From NCBI GenBank assembly GCA_003034855.1, contig PZKD01000062.1:1-64000 (forward strand): a stretch of DNA of 64,000 bases, in the 5' to 3' direction. The translations under genes and the position numbers were made by a program. Below are positions 26,077 through 33,844 of the stretch, in pieces. Below the pieces are notes generated by a model. That model worked only from the letters and a program-made list of their open reading frames with translations. It was not told where the DNA came from and searched no databases. Every line of letters starts with the position of its first letter. Position 1 is the stretch's first letter. This DNA is from an archaeon SCG-AAA382B04 (GTDB taxonomy: Archaea > Halobacteriota > Methanonatronarchaeia > Methanonatronarchaeales > Methanonatronarchaeaceae).

Positions 26077-27962
26077 GAGAAGCCAAGACAGCGCCAGAAA
26101 TAGAACAAGAACGAGAACAAAAAACAGAGGACGACTTAATTGACGAAGCAAACAAACTAATCCAACAACAAGAAAACGAAGAACAAGAAACCAAACAAAA
26201 AGAAGAAATAGAGGACACATGGGAGTGCCTGCGCTGTGGCCGCGAGTTCGAGCTAAAAAGAGGAGTAAAACCAGTTGAATGCGAAAACTGCGAAAGAAAA
26301 GGACCATTTGAAGCAAAAACTGGTCCACTACAGTTTTTCGATGGACAAAGGTTCCAGGTCAAGAAATTGGCTGACGAAATAACAGAAAACTACAGCTTCG
26401 TAATGCACCGAAGAACACAGGAAATCTATGTCTACGACAACGGAATATACGTTCCAAACGCAAAAACCTTCGTCAGAGAATACGTTAGAAAAAGACTAGA
26501 CGACAGAGTAAGAAGGAGCTACGTAAACGAAGCTGTGGAACACATAAAAGAAACAAATTTCGTGGACCAAGAAAGATTCAACAAAAACAAAACCCTCTTA
26601 CATTGTCAAAACGCGATGCTGGACCTAGACAAAATACTAGGCCTAGACAAAAGCGCTTCTGAACTAGAAATAGCTGACATAATAGCTGCAAAAAAAGACT
26701 TCACGCCCGAAATAGTTTCAACAACAAAAATAAACGCAAACCCCCACCATAACCCTAACGACAGGCCAGAAAAAATAGTTAACTTCTTAGAAGACGTTGT
26801 TGGAGAAGACCAAATCAAACTAATACAAGAAATGATTGGATACTGCTTAATCAAAGATTACCCAGGAAACAAGGCCTTCATGTTACTAGGAGAAGGAGAA
26901 AACGGAAAAAGCACGCTCCTAAACCTAATACAGAAGTTCTTGGGAAAAAAGAGCGTGGCACACGTTAGCTTACAGGACCTAGTTAGAAATAGATTCAGAA
27001 AAATTGACTTATATGGCAAACTAGCCAACTTGTTCGCAGACCTAGCACCCAAAAAACTAGCAGGGACGACAGCGTTCAAAATGGCGACTGGACAAGACAG
27101 CATGGCGGGAGAAACGAAGAATGTGCAGAAAAAGCTTCACTTCACGAACCACGCAAAACTAATCTACTCCGCCAATCAACTACCACACATAAAAACAAAA
27201 AACGCAACCTACGCATTCTTTAGGCGATGGATACCGATTGACTTCCCCTACAAATTCACCGACGACCCAAATGACGGAAACCCCCAAAAAGACCCCGACA
27301 AACTAGACAAAATCACAACCCAAGAACAACTAGATAAATTGTTGACTTGGTCAATAAAGGGATTAAAGCGCTTCATGGATAACGGCAAGTTTTCAACAAG
27401 CACCACAACAGAAGACATAGAGGACAGATGGCTAATGCAAACCAGCAGCATATTTGCGTTCTTCAACAGAGCAATAGAAGAACACAAAGACGCAACCATT
27501 CAAACAAAAAAAATATTTAGCGCCTATGGCCAATGGGCACAAGAAAATGACATACAGCCAAAAGACAACAGCGTGGTCGGAAGAAAGGTCCTAAACAGCT
27601 TCCCAACCGTCGAAAAAGAGCGGAGAGCAACAAAACACGGAAGCGGGAGAGAACAAACCTACGTGGGAATACGCTTCAAAAAAAGCTTCAAACAAAAACA
27701 CAAACACCTAAAAGTCTTCAAAGAAAACAACAACGAAAACAATGCAGACAACGGAACCCGAACACTAGAAGGATACTCCCAGGACAAGAGAATAAAGCAA
27801 TTCAAGAAATGGCTAAACAACAAAAACAATGGAACAAACGAGGAAGAGTGCATGAACAAACTAAGAGAGCTGGGAGCCAAAGACCCCGAACAAGACATAG
27901 AGAAACTACTAAACAAGGGAACAATAACACTAAGCGGAGATGGAGTTAAATACACAGAATAA
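26073..27962 (+). CDS. Plasmid/virus primase-helicase, P4/D5 type (SF3)
   Basis: The 629-residue protein has an N-terminal coiled coil, a zinc ribbon (CLRCGREF...CENCERKG, about 50-75), and a D5_N-type segment. The superfamily 3 helicase has Walker A GEGENGKSTLL near 275, a Walker B region (KLANLFADLAP), and HAKLIYSANQLPHIK with sensor Asn near 365. The tail includes a predicted winged helix (about 590-629). It should initiate or drive replication of the element. The start overlaps the upstream gene; GTG at 26073 is used. Codons end mostly in A or C. Confidence 0.88.
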   Translation: MREAKTAPEIEQEREQKTEDDLIDEANKLIQQQENEEQETKQKEEIEDTWECLRCGREFELKRGVKPVECENCERKGPFEAKTGPLQFFDGQRFQVKKLADEITENYSFVMHRRTQEIYVYDNGIYVPNAKTFVREYVRKRLDDRVRRSYVNEAVEHIKETNFVDQERFNKNKTLLHCQNAMLDLDKILGLDKSASELEIADIIAAKKDFTPEIVSTTKINANPHHNPNDRPEKIVNFLEDVVGEDQIKLIQEMIGYCLIKDYPGNKAFMLLGEGENGKSTLLNLIQKFLGKKSVAHVSLQDLVRNRFRKIDLYGKLANLFADLAPKKLAGTTAFKMATGQDSMAGETKNVQKKLHFTNHAKLIYSANQLPHIKTKNATYAFFRRWIPIDFPYKFTDDPNDGNPQKDPDKLDKITTQEQLDKLLTWSIKGLKRFMDNGKFSTSTTTEDIEDRWLMQTSSIFAFFNRAIEEHKDATIQTKKIFSAYGQWAQENDIQPKDNSVVGRKVLNSFPTVEKERRATKHGSGREQTYVGIRFKKSFKQKHKHLKVFKENNNENNADNGTRTLEGYSQDKRIKQFKKWLNNKNNGTNEEECMNKLRELGAKDPEQDIEKLLNKGTITLSGDGVKYTE

Positions 27963-27997
27963 CCACGTGTTTTTACCCAAACCCGGGGCACAAAACC

Positions 27998-28288
27998 ATG
28001 ATTAAAGACCTAAGAAACAAGATAAAACAAGGGGACTGCAGAAAAATAATGAAAAACCTCCCAGACAAAACAATTGACCTAGTGTTAACTAACCCACCCT
28101 ACGGAACAAACAAAAAAGACTTGGTCTTAGACCCTTTTCTTGGAAGTGGAACAACAGCAATAGCGTGTAAAAAACTAAGTAGAGACTACTTAGGAATGGA
28201 AATAAACAAGGAATACATAAAAATAGCTAAGAAACGCCTAAACAAAATAAGAGGGGAAAAGGTTACGCTCAAAGAATACAATAAATGA
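27998..28288 (+). CDS. Miniature DNA methyltransferase lacking its recognition domain
   Basis: The 96-residue frame starts KQGDCRKIMKNLPDKTIDLVLTNPPYG (target-base motif IV, NPPY) and continues without a break into LVLDPFLGSGTTAIACKKLSRDYLGMEIN (AdoMet motif I) and a terminal helix. In beta-class N6/N4 methylases motif IV is separated from motif I by a target recognition domain of about 100-200 residues. Here only about six residues separate them, so the domain is cleanly deleted in frame. It is probably inactive alone or relies on a partner. It may be a degraded gene. Confidence 0.7.
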   Translation: MIKDLRNKIKQGDCRKIMKNLPDKTIDLVLTNPPYGTNKKDLVLDPFLGSGTTAIACKKLSRDYLGMEINKEYIKIAKKRLNKIRGEKVTLKEYNK

Positions 28289-28874
28289 ATCATTTTTTCT
28301 TTGTTTTTGTCTATCTTTTTTGATGTAAAGGATGTAAGGGGTAAATCGTTTATCCTTTATTATATACTCTTGTATTATATATTACATGATGTAATATATA
28401 TTACTTTTTTTATAGTTATCTCTCATAAAAGAATACCCTCTACATCCTTTACATAACTCTTAGTAATATTTTTTCATTGGAGAAAAAACCAAAATATAAC
28501 TCCCAGTTATCGACCCCCCTATTTTACATCCCTTACATAAGAAACAAATTATAAAAAACAAATTATAAAAACAAAAAATATTACACTTGTATTACAAATA
28601 ATACAGCTGTAATACACATCCTAAGTCGTTAAATGACTTTTCTACACCTATCCTTTCTTTTTTCTCTTAAGCTTACATGAAGTTGTGGAAGAAACAGAGC
28701 CATAGTGCCTTCCCTAGTGCTAGCACTAGGTCAAGAGAGGGAGGAGGAGAGCGGGGGAGGTCGGACAAAATTGGGGGTTTCCCACCTATTATTAAGACAA
28801 CCCCCTCTTAGAATTAATTATTAAATAATTAATTTTATATGGCCTTGAATTAATGAGGTATTGGGAACAAAAAA
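28289..28874. other. Palindrome-rich intergenic region, candidate replication origin
   Basis: This gene-free stretch of 586 bases is AT-rich and dense in symmetry. A 31-base palindrome with 15-base arms (14 matches) is centred at 28388. ATGTAAAGGATGTA near 28323 recurs inverted as TACATCCTTTACAT near 28440, with a one-mismatch copy (TACATCCCTTACAT) near 28533. GTATTAC...GTAATAC lies near 28590. A perfect 18-base palindrome, CCTAGTGCTAGCACTAGG, spans 28713-28730 before a G-rich purine tract. Placement between the primase operon and a winged-helix gene favours an origin. Confidence 0.5.
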
Positions 28875-29375
28875 ATGAGCCGATACCCAATAACCGGTCC
28901 AACTAGAAGACTGGAAGAAAAAATAAATGGACAAAAGAAACCAAAGCCACAGAACCTAAAAGACAAACCATACACAAAAACCAACATAGTGCTTGCCTTA
29001 GTTGCAGAGAGAGGCGCAATCTGCTTGCACAAGGACAAGAGGGATTTCCAGGGGCAACAGGTCCTCAACGCAATCAGGGAGAGGCCAGAGTTCAAGGTGG
29101 ACAGGGACAAGGCATTAATCAGTTTGTATAATTACTTGAGCAGATTGAAGAACCAGAGATACGTTAAAAAAATCAAGGTCCTGAAAGCAGACGGAGAATA
29201 CAACAAAAAAACAGGAGCCTACGGCATCACAAAAAAGGGCTATCAAGAAGCTAATTGGCTAAAGAACCAGAGAAAACTTCCCCCTGATTTGTTGGATGCT
29301 ACTTTCGTTGACCCTAGCAGCAGGCGCTTTAGTGACAGGCGAGAAAACATCCTCATTAGGTTCACTCATCAGTAG
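28875..29375 (+). CDS. Predicted winged-helix protein of the element
   Basis: The 166-residue basic protein has a pattern seen in winged-helix domains: ALISLYNYLSRLKNQRYVKKI (recognition helix), then a hairpin and GAYGITKKGYQEANWL, similar to the closing strand and helix of MarR/PadR-type folds. I do not recognise a named family. Lying beside the palindrome-rich region suggests a replication initiator or regulator. Confidence 0.6.
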   Translation: MSRYPITGPTRRLEEKINGQKKPKPQNLKDKPYTKTNIVLALVAERGAICLHKDKRDFQGQQVLNAIRERPEFKVDRDKALISLYNYLSRLKNQRYVKKIKVLKADGEYNKKTGAYGITKKGYQEANWLKNQRKLPPDLLDATFVDPSSRRFSDRRENILIRFTHQ

Positions 29376-29589
29376 CGTTATTTTTTGTTCTCTATTTTTA
29401 TTCTTTTGTTTGTAGCTAGTAACTTATTTAACTAAAATAAAAAAGAGAAGACAAACAAAAGACGGAATGGATTAGTCAGTTTTTACTCCATATTTTTTGG
29501 CTATTTTCTTTCCTACTTCTTCTGGATTACCTAGTTCTTCGGACCTATCCAACTTCTGAATTTCAGAACTTTATTTTTTTCTTGGCAAC

Positions 29590-29787
29590 TTAATCCACCT
29601 CAGAATACTTTTTGATCATTGCTTCTTTCTCTTTTTCACTAACTTCGTCATCATTCTCTCTAGCACTATATATTATCCAACTTAGGTCATGTTTATTGAT
29701 TTTTCCGCTCTTAAATTGCTTCACTCCCTGTTTTAGTTTTTCTTCATCATATCCATATTCCTCAAATTTTTTTACACCCATATACAA
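29590..29787 (-). CDS. Small acidic hypothetical protein
   Basis: The 65-residue product, VKKFEEYGYDEEKLKQGVKQF onward, is helical and acidic with KHDLSWIIYSARENDDEVSEKEKEAMIKKY. A start at the third codon-level ATG (MGVKKFEE) is also possible. It is preceded by a TATA-like AT stretch. No family is recognised. A short related-looking tail (GNPEEVGKKIAKKYGVKTD) follows at about 29475-29555 on the same strand without a normal start. Confidence 0.5.
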   Translation of the reverse strand: MYMGVKKFEEYGYDEEKLKQGVKQFKSGKINKHDLSWIIYSARENDDEVSEKEKEAMIKKYSEVD

Positions 29788-29940
29788 ATCACCCTATATA
29801 TATCTAAGGGACTCCTTATTAATTTAATTAATCACCACATCTTTTTAATAAATTCTTTATCGCTACCACAGCTAGGAATAAGTAACAGACTAAATATGGA
29901 AATGGAAGTATTATGATAAATATTATTTTTTATTTTGTAC

Positions 29941-30075
29941 TTAATCTTCATTTCTCGATCCATCTCTTTTGTCCTCCATCTTTAGCTGTTGACAGTTGAA
30001 ACAAGTTATTCCCATCACTGTATCGTATATGGCAGTTGAGCCACATTCTGGGCATCTTCCTTTTGGATACTGCAT
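29941..30075 (-). CDS. Tiny zinc-ribbon protein (44 residues)
   Basis: Reading from ATG at 30075, which follows an excellent GGAGGTG ribosome-binding site, gives a 44-residue protein with RCPECGSTAIYDTVMGITCFNCQQL: two C-x2-C knuckles 13 residues apart, a complete zinc ribbon. The rest is a short charged tail. Such mini ribbons are frequent in archaeal plasmids and viruses. The function is unknown, perhaps nucleic-acid binding. Confidence 0.65.
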   Translation of the reverse strand: MQYPKGRCPECGSTAIYDTVMGITCFNCQQLKMEDKRDGSRNED

Positions 30076-30203
30076 TTTTTCACCTCCAAGTTTAAATATT
30101 AGTTTTTATATGTATGTCTAAAAATGTTTAAGAAAAGTTGAAGGTTTTTATTCTTTATGATTTCATAAATTTGTTTTTATTGTTCAAATTGTTGTTCATT
30201 TCT

Positions 30204-30266
30204 GTACCACCTTGCATAACACCTTTGTACCATCTTGCATAACATTCCGGTAACACCTTGCGTAAC
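30204..30266. repeat. Iteron family 1: three copies at 23-base period
   Basis: The unit GTACCACCTTGCATAAC occurs at 30204, 30227 and 30250 with one to three changes per copy and an exact 23-base step. It opens a 650-base gene-free repeat region. A related motif, GTTATGCTCTATG, recurs nearby at about 30308 and 30353. Confidence 0.8.
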
Positions 30267-30501
30267 ACCTTGGATTTGTCCACTAATACCATAGGGTTCC
30301 ACCCTCTGTGTTATGCTCTATGTTTTACTCGGGCCGATGTCGAGTTAGGCTCTATGTTATGCTCTATGATTAAACTGTCCTCACCATACATATGTGGGCT
30401 ATATTGAGGATTCATCACCCCACACCTCTCTGTAGTTTTATCACTCAAATCATTACTCAAATCACACTCATTTATGTAATTTGCCGAAAACCCCGCCGAT
30501 A

Positions 30502-30726
30502 ACACGCCCATAACTTGCCTATGACACGCCCATAACCCGCCGAAAAACACGCCGATTTGACTACAAATACTAAGGTTTGTGTGGCCAGTTTTTGGGCCAT
30601 AAATCCTTCAAAATGTGGGCCACAAATTTTCCACAGCTTGGGCCACAAATTTCCAAGATGTGGGCCACAAGATTCCAGGGTGTGGGCCACAGGTTTTCCA
30701 CAAAATTTCCAGAGCTTGGGCCACAA
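30502..30726. repeat. Iteron families 2 and 3 (ACACGCCCATAAC; TGGGCCACAA)
   Basis: ACACGCCCATAAC occurs at 30502 and 30524 among several GCCGAAAA/CGCCGAT pieces. TGGGCCACAA or a one-base variant occurs at 30593, 30616, 30639, 30661, 30683 and 30717, mostly 22-23 bases apart. Each copy is followed by ATTTCCA-like sequence. Regular spacing near two helical turns is typical of initiator-binding iterons. It is too short and uniform for CRISPR. Confidence 0.8.
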
Positions 30727-30765
30727 AATTTCCCACAAATTGTTCACTCTAGTATAGTTCTATGC

Positions 30766-30858
30766 TTAGTGGGATAATTAGTTGGATAAGTCCGATAATT
30801 AGTGGGATAATTGTACAATAATTAGTGGGATAATTGTACAATAATTAGTGGGATAATT
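30766..30858. repeat. Iteron family 4: TTAGTGGGATAATT
   Basis: Four perfect copies start at 30766, 30799, 30822 and 30845 (steps 33, 23, 23), separated by GTACAATAA or GTTGGATAA spacers. It shares the 23-base step with the neighbouring families, although the sequence is unrelated. Confidence 0.85.
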
Positions 30859-31064
30859 AGTTGGATAACTGGTGATATGTTGGCATAGAGCCCTTGTTAT
30901 GTTACCAGTTCTTTTTACTCCATATACTACATCATGGACTACATGTGTTCCTTCATATGTTCACATATATGTGATTTGTTAGAGATGTTACTTGTATATA
31001 TCCCATATGTTCCCACCTATGTAGATTCCATATAACACTTCTTGCTTCGCTCATACATCACTTG

Positions 31065-31268
31065 CTAGGGACTTCTACCCCCTCCCCCGTCTTCACCTAA
31101 TCTCTTCCTAACCTCTTTTTTGATGTCACTTGGCAATTCCTTCATTATGGTGTCCCTCATTTCGTCAAACTTCTTAGCCTTCTTACTCATCTCTCTTACA
31201 TCACCAAATGACTTATCTCCTTCTCTATACCCGGAGAATTGCTCCATCAAACCAAAGGACTCGCTCAA
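31065..31268 (-). CDS. Small charged protein divergent from the HTH gene
   Basis: The 67-residue frame begins at TTG 31268 (or ATG at 31247, MEQFSGYREGDKS). It is highly charged and helical (KKAKKFDEMRDTIMKELPSDIKKEVRKRLGEDGGGGRSP). Its upstream region is the CTCAA repeat array, mirrored by the TTGAG array before the HTH gene. That symmetry is the main reason to think it is a gene. No family is recognised. Confidence 0.4.
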   Translation of the reverse strand: MSESFGLMEQFSGYREGDKSFGDVREMSKKAKKFDEMRDTIMKELPSDIKKEVRKRLGEDGGGGRSP

Positions 31269-31381
31269 GTATTCTACTATCTACTCAAGAAACCACACAT
31301 GAGTTGCTCAAATACCTACTCAAACACTCGCTCAAGTAAAGCATATCTAGGGCTCAAAACCATGCTCAAAACCACGCTCAA
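31264..31381. repeat. CTCAA array, helically phased
   Basis: CTCAA (often GCTCAA or ACTCAA) occurs at 31264, 31284, 31307, 31319, 31331, 31353, 31365 and 31377. Most steps are 12 or 22-23 bases, so the sites sit near one face of the helix. The array lies upstream of the leftward small gene. Confidence 0.8.
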
Positions 31382-31458
31382 ACACCCAACTCCCCGCCCC
31401 CATTGTCCGGGGAAACTACAGGGGCATTAGGGGGGATATGTTTGTTCCAATATTAGAC

Positions 31459-31521
31459 TTGAGCGTGCACTTGAGTGTGTATTTGAGCGTTATTTGAGTG
31501 AGTACTTGAGCATTATTTGAG
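31459..31521. repeat. TTGAG array, helically phased, inverted partner of the CTCAA array
   Basis: TTGAG occurs at 31459, 31471, 31483, 31494, 31506 and 31517, in steps of 12, 12, 11, 12 and 11 bases. It is the reverse complement of the array at 31264-31381. It ends about 45 bases before the start of the HTH/coiled-coil gene, a good position for a centromere-like or operator array bound by that protein. Confidence 0.85.
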
Positions 31522-31564
31522 TGCCGGGGAACAAAAAATATGTTAGTGGAGAAAAAAACCTAGG

Positions 31565-32221
31565 ATGAAGCGAAGTGAGGTGCAAGAGAACAAGATGAAG
31601 CAAATACCGAGCCATAAGAAGAAGCATGTAGCAAAGCTATACATAAAGGGCCACACCTACAAAGAGATAACAGACGAAGTAGGCATATCTGAGGGCTCCG
31701 TCAGAAACATCATCAAACAACTTATGAGAGGGAAGTTAGGTCTCGATATACAAGAAGAAGCTGAATCATTGAGAGAAGTTGGAAAAAAGCTAAAGAAGAC
31801 CCCACTATCACTGGAGCAAGCAACGGTGTCCTTCAAACTACTGGAGCAGATGCAGAGACTGGATGTGGATCCCGATGAGCTAGATAAATTAGTAGAAGTA
31901 TATGAGAAGATAGAGGACCCCGAGTTCGTTGAGTCCTCCAAAAAACTACTAAAACTGGATAGAGAGCACGGGAGCTACCAAGAAGCCACTGAGAAATACG
32001 AGGAGAAAGCTAAGGAACTAGAAGACACCAAGAATCAACTGGACAAGAGAAGAAAAGAGCGAGAGCAAATCGAATCCACATTCAATGAACAGGGCCTGAG
32101 TTGGGAAGAAGCAAATGCCCTAGTCGGAGAAATACCTAGCCTCCAGAACGAAAGAGATGAGCTAGAGAGTGGGGTAGAGGATCTGGGGAAACAGAAACAG
32201 AAACAGAAACAAATAAATTGA
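31565..32221 (+). CDS. HTH protein with long coiled coil (partition- or replication-type)
   Basis: The 218-residue protein has an N-terminal helix-turn-helix (KKKHVAKLYIKGHTYKEITDEVGISEGSVRNIIKQL, about 18-55) resembling resolvase/sigma-type HTH domains. A middle helical domain and a long charged coiled coil (about 130-218) end in KQKQKQKQIN. HTH plus coiled coil behind a phased repeat array recalls plasmid centromere-binding or replication proteins. I assign no family. The array TTGAG/CTCAA is its probable binding site. Confidence 0.65.
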   Translation: MKRSEVQENKMKQIPSHKKKHVAKLYIKGHTYKEITDEVGISEGSVRNIIKQLMRGKLGLDIQEEAESLREVGKKLKKTPLSLEQATVSFKLLEQMQRLDVDPDELDKLVEVYEKIEDPEFVESSKKLLKLDREHGSYQEATEKYEEKAKELEDTKNQLDKRRKEREQIESTFNEQGLSWEEANALVGEIPSLQNERDELESGVEDLGKQKQKQKQIN

Positions 32222-32247
32222 AGGGGCCTAAGAGACTATTAAATGAG

Positions 32248-32685
32248 TCAGAAACCCGTTTTGTCTTCCATCACTTCTTCGCCTGACCTGATTTTAACTC
32301 CACAATTAATTGAAGTGTTTATTCCGGTTTTTACTTCATCCCCCAAAACAACACCAAGTTTTCGCCTTTCAGTGTCAACTTGCTTTCCTTTAATATTCAT
32401 CTTAATGGTTTCTTCGTCGTGTCTTAAGTTTGCTACTTTTGTTCCGGCGCCAAGATTACATTTCTCACCAACTACACTATCTCCTAGATAAGATAGATGG
32501 CTAATATTTGTTTCCTTATGAACTATCGAATTCTTTATTTCAACAGCATTACCCACTTTATTTTTACCGATCAAAACAGTATTTTTTCTCAAGTAACAAG
32601 TTGGTCCAACCTCTGAATCTTTGCCATATAATAGGATCCTTTTATGTAAGTACAATGGTTCTTTAAAGTATAGGAATGGGGATGA
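32248..32685 (-). pseudogene. Beta-helix tail of a sugar-nucleotide transferase, N-terminus lost
   Basis: The open frame reads FKEPLYLHKRILLYGKDSEVGPTCYLRKNTVLIGKNKVGNAVEIKNSIVH onward, ending SGEEVMEDKTGF. These are hexapeptide repeats and the acetyltransferase-like end of archaeal GlmU-type enzymes. The frame is closed by a TAA at about 32686 with no ATG, so the catalytic nucleotidyltransferase domain has been cut away. TTG at 32655 could start a short product. It marks the left edge of the polysaccharide island. Confidence 0.7.
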
Positions 32686-32887
32686 GAGTTAAATAGAGTA
32701 GCTCTCCAATTTATTTAATGGAGGAAAAGGGTTAGTTTGTTGCAGAAGTATCTTGGGATGAATAGGCCAATGAGGCTAGAAAAAAAAGGCTTAAACCCTC
32801 TTTTTTGTTTTATTCTTAGCTAAAGAACATTTCTAAGAAACTCAAACCACTACCGACTGTCTTTAAGACCTCAAATAGAAAACCAAT

Positions 32888-33841
32888 TTAATTTTCTATT
32901 AATAAATTTGAAATAAATTTATGGCCTTTTTTAGTAAAGTGATCCACGGTGTTAAAGTATAATTCTTCTACGTCTTCTCGGGTTTCGATTTCCTTAAATA
33001 ATGTTATTAAATCTATGTTGTGATTTTCGGAGAACTTTTTTATTATTTTCTCTGGTTTTTTCCATTTTAAGTTATAGCTTTTTAATTCATTTTTATTCCT
33101 TATCCTCGAAAAATCCCTATAACTATATAGGTCTTCTTTCCATATTTTAAGCGCTTGCCAGGGTGATGGCATAGAAATTATTTTAAAATGAGTGTCTTTT
33201 TTCTCTAAGAAGTTTTTAATTTGTAATATTTTTTCTTTAGTTATTTTCCATCCGAATTTAATCTGTTTGTCATATTTCTTTTTATAAACAGAGAATTGTT
33301 CTAGGGGATTAAATGTCCCTAGTTTTTTCATTAGGTTTCGAAACCCTTTTATTTTGATAAGTCCTTCATGAATAAATTTAGTGCCTGTTGGTGATTTAGG
33401 AAACAATCCTTTTAGCCCTAACCTGTTTTTTAATATGTTGTGTCTTATTGCATTTTCCCAGACATCATTTTGAAGGTAAATAACTAATATCACTTTTTGG
33501 GGGTTATAGTGATCAAAGAAATTTTTGAGGGCATAATATTCTTCTATTGTACTCCATCCTCCCGCGGCCATTATGGAAGTTTTCTGGTTTGTTTCCGAGG
33601 AATATAAGGCTGGGTAAGTTTTATCATAATTTATTCTGATTGAAGCAGTAAAAGAATCCCCTAAAAATAATGTTCCATTTTTGTTAATTGGTCCTCTAAA
33701 ACCTAGTTTGTTGGTTTTTATTATTGAATTCCATTCTTTTCCAATTAAATTATATTTCGAATTAGGGTTTAGTGTCCATTTGTGGTCTTGATTTACTTCT
33801 TTTCTTATTTCTGGATAATATTTTCCATAGATTTTTTTCAT
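32888..33841 (-). CDS. SGNH/GDSL-type hydrolase (polysaccharide esterase candidate)
   Basis: The 317-residue protein has TLFLGDSFTASIR (GDS block with Ser nucleophile, about 57), IMAAGGWST (Gly), VILVIYLQNDVWEN (Asn, about 129) and near the C-terminus YFNTVDHFTKKGHKF with the D-x-x-H dyad. This is the SGNH fold used by acetyl-esterases that trim surface sugars. No signal peptide is seen. It overlaps in direction and spacing (three bases) with the upstream phosphatase-like gene. Confidence 0.78.
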   Translation of the reverse strand: MKKIYGKYYPEIRKEVNQDHKWTLNPNSKYNLIGKEWNSIIKTNKLGFRGPINKNGTLFLGDSFTASIRINYDKTYPALYSSETNQKTSIMAAGGWSTIEEYYALKNFFDHYNPQKVILVIYLQNDVWENAIRHNILKNRLGLKGLFPKSPTGTKFIHEGLIKIKGFRNLMKKLGTFNPLEQFSVYKKKYDKQIKFGWKITKEKILQIKNFLEKKDTHFKIISMPSPWQALKIWKEDLYSYRDFSRIRNKNELKSYNLKWKKPEKIIKKFSENHNIDLITLFKEIETREDVEELYFNTVDHFTKKGHKFISNLLIEN

Positions 33842-33844
33842 ATT

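Noticed and set aside
30472-30757. Open frames of 66-91 residues on both strands across the TGGGCCACAA repeats
   Set aside because: The frames simply translate the repeat (PHFGNLWPKLW-type periodic peptides) on either strand, with no independent coding evidence.
30204-30858. CRISPR array
   Set aside because: Repeat cores are only 10-17 bases with a total period of 22-23 bases, several unrelated units occur, and no cas genes are present.
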